From Thiofaba sp039822285 (GTDB lineage: Bacteria > Pseudomonadota > Gammaproteobacteria > Halothiobacillales > Halothiobacillaceae), in contig NZ_JBAJEY010000003.1 in NCBI RefSeq assembly GCF_039822285.1, forward strand, positions 1 through 64,000: 64,000 nucleotides of DNA. The letters are read 5' to 3'. Below, piece by piece: positions 59,644 through 64,000 of the stretch (its first letter is position 1; each line of letters begins with the position of its first letter). The position numbers and the translations under genes are program-made. The notes under the pieces were generated by a model. The model saw only the letters and a list, made by a program, of their open reading frames with translations. It made no database searches and was not told the DNA's origin.

Positions 59644-59671
59644 ATTATAGGAGAAAACTCCGCCCTGGCAA
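59644..59671 (-). promoter_or_regulatory. Sigma-70 promoter of rpsF-rpsR-rplI
   Basis: On the minus strand TTGCCA (59666-59671, 5 of 6) and a perfect TATAAT (59644-59649), separated by 16 bp. It lies between rlmB and rpsF. Confidence 0.85.
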
Positions 59672-59684
59672 AACCCGTCAGCCG

Positions 59685-60524
59685 TCAGCCGGCGGCGAGG
59701 CGCTGTCGGCGGATTTCGTACAGGCTGACGCCGGCGGCCACCGAAACATTCAGGCTTTCGACCGCCCCCAGCATGGGCAGATTGACCAGCTCATCGCAGG
59801 CTTCACGCGTGAGGCGGCGCAGACCCGAGCCTTCCGCCCCCATCACCACGGCCAGAGGCTGGGTGGCCAGATGGGTCTGGTACAGGCTGTGATCGGCCTC
59901 GCCAGCAAGGCCAATCACCCAGAGGTTGCGTTGTTTGAGCCCCTCAAGGGTGCGCGCAAGGTTGGTCACCTGCACGAAGGGCACGCTCTCGGCCGCACCG
60001 GAGGCGACCTTGCGCACCGTCGGGGTCAACCCGACCGCGCGGTCCTTGGGGGCGATGACGGCCTGCGCCCCCGCCCCGTCGGCCACCCGCAGGCAGGCGC
60101 CGAGGTTGTGCGGGTCGGTCACGCCATCGAGCACCAGCAGCAGGGCGGGCTCATCCAGGCCGTCCAGCATGGCGTAGAGGTCGTTCTCGTCATAGGTCGG
60201 CGCCGCCCGGTACTGGGCCGCAACCCCCTGGTGGCGGTCGACGCGTGTCAGCCGGTCGAGCTCGCGCGGCTCGACCCGGGTGATGGAGAGTCCCAGCTCA
60301 GTCGCCAAGCGCTCCACCTCCTGCAGCCGCGCATCGCGCCGGCCCTGCGCAAACAGCAGGCGGACGATGTTGGCCGGATCATGGCGCAGCGCGGCCTCGA
60401 CCGCGTGGATGCCAAACAACCAGCTTTCGTCGCTGCTTCCGAAGGATGCATCACGCTCCTGGCGCGGTCTGACACGGCGTCCTTTCCGCTCCTCGCCCCC
60501 CTCCGGATAAGGCTTGCGGCTCAT
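59685..60524 (-). CDS. rlmB: 23S rRNA (guanosine-2'-O)-methyltransferase RlmB
   Basis: RlmB methylates the 2'-O of G2251 in the 23S peptidyl-transferase loop. The 279-residue SpoU-family protein has WLFGIHAVEAALRHDP in the substrate-binding domain, and the trefoil-knot motifs LDGVTDPHNLGACLRVADGAGAQAVI, AVVMGAEGSGLRRLTREACDELVNLPM and VESLNVSVAAGVSLYEIRRQRL. The N-terminal tail is longer and more charged than in E. coli. It overlaps the rnr stop by 4 bp (ATGA), the classical rnr-rlmB order. Confidence 0.96.
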   Translation of the reverse strand: MSRKPYPEGGEERKGRRVRPRQERDASFGSSDESWLFGIHAVEAALRHDPANIVRLLFAQGRRDARLQEVERLATELGLSITRVEPRELDRLTRVDRHQGVAAQYRAAPTYDENDLYAMLDGLDEPALLLVLDGVTDPHNLGACLRVADGAGAQAVIAPKDRAVGLTPTVRKVASGAAESVPFVQVTNLARTLEGLKQRNLWVIGLAGEADHSLYQTHLATQPLAVVMGAEGSGLRRLTREACDELVNLPMLGAVESLNVSVAAGVSLYEIRRQRLAAG

Positions 60525-62935
60525 TCCGGCTTCGCCCGGCGCGGCGGGCGACGGCGGCGCTTCTTCGGTTTGGGTTGGCTTTCCGTCTCTTCGATCAGCA
60601 CATTGCCGTTCACATCGCCCGGTTCGTGCTCATCGAAATCCTCATCGGGCGAGACGGGCCCATGGCTTTCGGCCGCCGCCTCGCCCCCGCCCTTGCCCGT
60701 CTTCTTACGCCGGCGGCGCTTCTTCTTGCCCGGGGCCTGCTCCGCGGTCTCGGCCGCGGCCGGCTTGGCCTCACCACGGGGCAGGACGAAGTCGATCTTG
60801 CGCTCGTCCAGATCGACCCGCGCCACCTGCACGGTGACGGCATCGCCCAGTCGGTAGACCTGGCCGCTGCGCTCCCCGACCAGGCGGTGCCCCACCGGGT
60901 CGAAGTGGTAGTAGTCCTTGTCCAGCGCGGTGATGTGCAGCAGGCCCTCGACGAATACGCCCTTGAGCTCGACGAACAGGCCGAACGAGGTCACGGCGCT
61001 GATCACGCCTTCGAACACCTCGCCCACGCGGTCCTGCATGAACTCGCACTTGAGCCAGTCGGTGGCATCGCGGGTGGCCTCGTCGGCGCGGCGCTCGTTG
61101 TTGGAGCAGTGTTCGCCGATCAGGCCCAGCTCGTCATGCGCATAGGGGAAATGCTCGGGCCCGCCGGTACGCAGGACGTGACGGATGGCGCGGTGCACCA
61201 AAAGGTCCGGATAGCGGCGGATGGGCGAGGTGAAGTGCGCGTAATTGGCGTGCGCAAGGCCAAAGTGGCCGATATTGTCCGGCGAATACACTGCCTGCTT
61301 CATGGTGCGCAGCACCACGGTCTGGATCAGGTGCTGGTCCTCCCGCCCCTTGGCGGCCTCGAGCACGGCATTGAAGTCCTTGGCCTCCGGCTTGTCGCCC
61401 CCCCCCAGAGTGAGGCCAAGCTCGCCGAGGAAGGTGCGCAGGTCAGCGATCTTCTCCGCCGCCGGACGGTCGTGGACGCGGTACAGGCCCTCGATCTTGC
61501 GTCGCTCGAGGAAACGCGCGGCCGCGACGTTGGCGGCGATCATGCATTCCTCGATCAGGCGGTGAGCGTCATTGCGCTCGTAGGGCACAATCGCCTCGAT
61601 CTTGCGGCCCTCGCCGAACACGATTTTGGTTTCGGTGGTATCGAAGTCCATCGCGCCGCGGCGGGTGCGCGCCTCCAGCAGCACGCCATACAGACCATGC
61701 AGGGACTCGAGGTGGGGCACGATCGGCGCGTATTCCTTGCGCAAGGCTTCATCCTTGTCGAGCAGGATCTTCGCCACCTTGGTGTAGGTCATGCGCGCGT
61801 GCGAGCGCATCACCCCCTCGTAGAAGCGCGAGCGGATGATGTCACCCTCGCGGTTGATCAGCATCTCGCACACCATGCACAGGCGGTCGACGTGCGGATT
61901 GATCGAGCACAGGCCGTTGGAGAGGATCTCCGGCAGCATGGGGATGACCCGCCCCGGGAAATACACCGAGGTGCTGCGGAAGAAGGCCTCGCGGTCCAGC
62001 GGGCTGCCCACGGTGACGTAGTGGGAGACATCGGCGATGGCGACGATCAGGCGCCAGCCCTTGGCGGTCGGCTCGCAGTACACGGCATCGTCGAAGTCGC
62101 GCGCGTCCTCGCCGTCGATGGTGACCAGCGGCACATCACGCAGGTCGACGCGCCCGAACTTGTCAGCCTCGGCCACCTCCTCGGAGAGGCCCGCGATCTG
62201 CGCCAGCACATCCTCCGGCCACTCATGACGCAGGCCATGGGTGTGGATGGCGACGTCGATCTCCATGCCCGGCGCCATGTGATCGCCCAGCACCTCGATC
62301 ACCCGCCCGACCGGCTTGTTACGGAAGGTGGGCTGTTCGACCAACTGCACACGCACGATCTGGCCGTCCCTGGCCTCGCCGAGTCCGTCAGGCTGGATCA
62401 GCACATCCTGGGTGATGCGCTTGTTGTCCGGAATGACGAAGGCTACGCCGGATTCCAGTACCAGGCGGCCGACCACCTCGGCATTGGCGCGCTCCAGGAC
62501 CTCGACCAGCGCCCCCTCGCGGCGGCCACGATGATCGATGCCGGTGATCTGCACCACCGCGCGGTCGCCATGCAGCAGGGCGCGCATCTGGCGCGCGGAA
62601 AGGAAGACGTCATCCCCACCCTCGTCCGGCACCAGGAAGCCGAAGCCGTCCTTGTGACCAATCACGCGGCCGCGCACCAGTTCGGACTTGTCCAACGGCA
62701 CGTAGCCACCCTTGCGGTTGCGGATCAGCTGTCCGTCGCGTTCCATGGCCCGCAGGCGTCGGCGCAGGGCCTCGATGCGCTCGTCATCGTCATAGCCGAG
62801 ATTGAGGAGCAGGCGCTCGAAGGTCGTGGGGCTGCCATGCGCCTTGATCATTTCGAGCAGGAGCTCGCGGCTGGCGATCGGGTTTTCGTACTTTTCCGCT
62901 TCGCGCTCGGCGTGCGGATCAAGCTTGGAGGTCAT
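60521..62935 (-). CDS. rnr: Ribonuclease R
   Basis: RNase R is a 3'-to-5' exoribonuclease that degrades structured RNA and works in stress and rRNA quality control. The 804-residue protein has an N-terminal helix-turn-helix-like part, cold-shock domains (KGGYVPLDKSELVRGRVIGHKDGFGFLVPDEG), the RNB catalytic domain with TIDGEDARDFDDAVYCEP and its Asp cluster, an S1 domain (VGEVFEGVISAVTSFGLFVELKGVFVEGLLHITAL) and a Lys/Arg-rich C-terminal tail (GKKKRRRRKKTGKG). The ATG at 62935 is chosen; a GTG 12 codons earlier is possible. No strong ribosome-binding site is visible. Confidence 0.96.
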   Translation of the reverse strand: MTSKLDPHAEREAEKYENPIASRELLLEMIKAHGSPTTFERLLLNLGYDDDERIEALRRRLRAMERDGQLIRNRKGGYVPLDKSELVRGRVIGHKDGFGFLVPDEGGDDVFLSARQMRALLHGDRAVVQITGIDHRGRREGALVEVLERANAEVVGRLVLESGVAFVIPDNKRITQDVLIQPDGLGEARDGQIVRVQLVEQPTFRNKPVGRVIEVLGDHMAPGMEIDVAIHTHGLRHEWPEDVLAQIAGLSEEVAEADKFGRVDLRDVPLVTIDGEDARDFDDAVYCEPTAKGWRLIVAIADVSHYVTVGSPLDREAFFRSTSVYFPGRVIPMLPEILSNGLCSINPHVDRLCMVCEMLINREGDIIRSRFYEGVMRSHARMTYTKVAKILLDKDEALRKEYAPIVPHLESLHGLYGVLLEARTRRGAMDFDTTETKIVFGEGRKIEAIVPYERNDAHRLIEECMIAANVAAARFLERRKIEGLYRVHDRPAAEKIADLRTFLGELGLTLGGGDKPEAKDFNAVLEAAKGREDQHLIQTVVLRTMKQAVYSPDNIGHFGLAHANYAHFTSPIRRYPDLLVHRAIRHVLRTGGPEHFPYAHDELGLIGEHCSNNERRADEATRDATDWLKCEFMQDRVGEVFEGVISAVTSFGLFVELKGVFVEGLLHITALDKDYYHFDPVGHRLVGERSGQVYRLGDAVTVQVARVDLDERKIDFVLPRGEAKPAAAETAEQAPGKKKRRRRKKTGKGGGEAAAESHGPVSPDEDFDEHEPGDVNGNVLIEETESQPKPKKRRRRPPRRAKPE

Positions 62936-63101
62936 GCGGGCGTGGGCTCGATGGAATGGCTGATAGATCACAAACGCTTAGCATACCGCAAGCGTCGCGA
63001 TCGTGTGGGAATCGTGGCGGTGTCGTCCCGCAGCGGCTGCGGAATGGGCGGAAAATCTTGCAAGGAAGCGCCATCATGATCGGCGGCGCAGACGGATGAT
63101 G

Positions 63102-63129
63102 GGGGAACGACGATGACGCACCGTTCCCC
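63102..63129 (-). terminator. Hairpin after purA, weak terminator
   Basis: GGGGAACG (63102-63109) pairs with CGTTCCCC (63122-63129). No T-run follows on the minus strand, so this is only a possible terminator between purA and rnr. Confidence 0.35.
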
Positions 63130-63138
63130 ATATCCCAC

Positions 63139-64000
63139 TCAGGCTGCGAAGGGATGACGGAGGATGATCGTTTCTTCGCGATCCGGACCGGTGGAAATGA
63201 TGTCCACCGGCACGCCGCACACCTCCTCGATGCGGCGGATGTAGGCGCGCGCCGTGGCCGGAAGGTCCTCGACGCGCTTGATGCCGACCGTGGATTGGCT
63301 CCAGCCCGGCATGTCCTCGTAGATCGGCTCAATGCTGGCGAAGCCGTCCGCGCCGACCGGCGGGGCCTTCATGATCTGACCGTCCACCTTGTAGCCGACG
63401 CACAGGCGCAGGTTATCGAGACCATCCAGCACGTCCAGCTTGGTCAGGCACAGGCCGCTGATGCTGTTGATCTGCACCGCGCGGCGCAGGGCGACGGCAT
63501 CGAACCAGCCGCAGCGGCGCTGACGGCCGGTGGTGGCGCCGAACTCGTGGCCACGGGTACCGAGATGCTTGCCGATCGGATCGCCGACGTCCTGGGCGGC
63601 ATCGTACTCCAGCTCGGTCGGGAAGGGGCCAGCGCCGACCCGGGTGGTGTAGGCCTTGGTGATGCCAAGCACGTAATCGAGCTCCAACGGGCCGACACCG
63701 GTGCCGGTGGAGGCGCCGCCGGCGGTGGTGTTGGAGGAGGTCACGAACGGATAGGTGCCGTGGTCGATGTCCAGCAGGGTGCCCTGCGCGCCCTCGAACA
63801 GGATGTTCCTGCCCGCCCGGCGCAGCTCGTGCAGGTATTCCGTCACGTCGATGATCATCGGCGCGAGGATCTCGGCATAGCCCATGCAGTCATCCAGCAC
63901 GCGCTGGAAGTCGATGGTGTCGGCGTGGAAGTAGTGCTTCAGCACGAAGTTGTGGTAGTCCAGCACCGAGCCGAGCTTCTCGGCAAAGCGCTCGCGGTGG
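63139..64000 (-). CDS. purA: Adenylosuccinate synthetase, 3' part
   Basis: PurA joins IMP and aspartate with GTP to adenylosuccinate. The visible 286 or so residues are the C-terminal two-thirds; the frame stays open to the window edge, so the start lies outside. Recognisable parts are ILFEGAQGTLLDIDHGTYPFVTSSNTTAGGASTGTGVGP, RVGAGPFPTEL, ATTGRQRRCGWFDAVALRRAVQINSI and KLDVLDGLDNLRLCVGY, ending STGPDREETIILRHPFAA. PurB, the next enzyme of this branch, is encoded about 50 kb away in the window. Confidence 0.97.
   Translation of the reverse strand, partial: HRERFAEKLGSVLDYHNFVLKHYFHADTIDFQRVLDDCMGYAEILAPMIIDVTEYLHELRRAGRNILFEGAQGTLLDIDHGTYPFVTSSNTTAGGASTGTGVGPLELDYVLGITKAYTTRVGAGPFPTELEYDAAQDVGDPIGKHLGTRGHEFGATTGRQRRCGWFDAVALRRAVQINSISGLCLTKLDVLDGLDNLRLCVGYKVDGQIMKAPPVGADGFASIEPIYEDMPGWSQSTVGIKRVEDLPATARAYIRRIEEVCGVPVDIISTGPDREETIILRHPFAA

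Noticed and set aside
60575..63079. 834-codon plus-strand open frame opposite rnr
   Set aside because: Antisense shadow of RNase R; no domain, no ribosome-binding site, and low-complexity composition.

Overview
The window is a stretch of chromosome from a GC-rich, motile, Gram-negative proteobacterium, most likely a gammaproteobacterium. Supporting signs are the rpsB-to-lpxA cell-envelope operon, ftsK-lolA-rarA, the guaB-guaA-tadA order, a Pseudomonas-like flg locus with cheV and cheR beside flgB, an enteric-type PurB, and cvpA-purF with metZ nearby. A cytochrome c' would fit a respiratory or sulfur/nitrogen-oxidising lifestyle, but the sequence alone does not settle genus or order. I see no IS element, prophage or CRISPR array.

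Layout. 0.2-12.5 kb (minus): rpsB-tsf-pyrH-frr-uppS-cdsA-dxr-rseP-bamA-skp-lpxD-fabZ-lpxA, a tightly overlapping operon linking translation, isoprenoid and phospholipid synthesis, outer-membrane assembly and lipid A; lpxB does not directly follow lpxA. 12.8-15.6 kb (plus): purB and an HDOD-GAF signalling protein. 15.9-22.2 kb (minus): ftsK, lolA, rarA, a cytochrome c', crcB, queG. 22.4-23.4 kb: a Pal-like lipoprotein and tadA, convergent. 23.45-26.7 kb: a lone, AT-richer Type IIG-like restriction-modification gene inserted between guaA and tadA. 27-30.2 kb: guaB-guaA. 30.5-35.2 kb: a small lipoprotein, xseA, an NlpC/P60 lipoprotein and rlmKL. 35.2-49.1 kb: the flagellar locus flgBCDE, flgFGHIJ, flgKL, cheVR, flgA and flgMN. 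49.1-55.5 kb: a small membrane protein, two tandem tRNA-Ala(GGC), gltX, an ACR3/bile-acid-type permease, glycerate kinase, ychJ, a cupin and metZ. 55.7-58.3 kb: an L,D-transpeptidase, purF and cvpA. 58.4-64 kb: rpsF-rpsR-rplI, rnr-rlmB and the 3' part of purA.

The flagellar genes carry readable promoters. Sigma-54 (-24/-12) sites precede flgB and flgF, and near-consensus sigma-28 sites precede flgK and flgM. A terminator separates flgE from flgF. This gives a three-tier hierarchy (RpoN, then FliA restrained by FlgM) like that of Pseudomonas.

The least explained structure is a dispersed multi-hairpin repeat of about 130-165 bp, present four times (15.66, 30.90, 47.12 and 48.12 kb). Each copy is a series of 4-5 hairpins in fixed order. 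The stems differ between copies but stay paired by compensatory changes. Most imperfect pairs are G-U on one strand only, which hints at selection on an RNA. Two copies flank flgA, one ends 9 bp before the xseA start, and the right end of another forms the -35 half of the sigma-28 promoter of flgM. This family is the best candidate for a previously undescribed element here.
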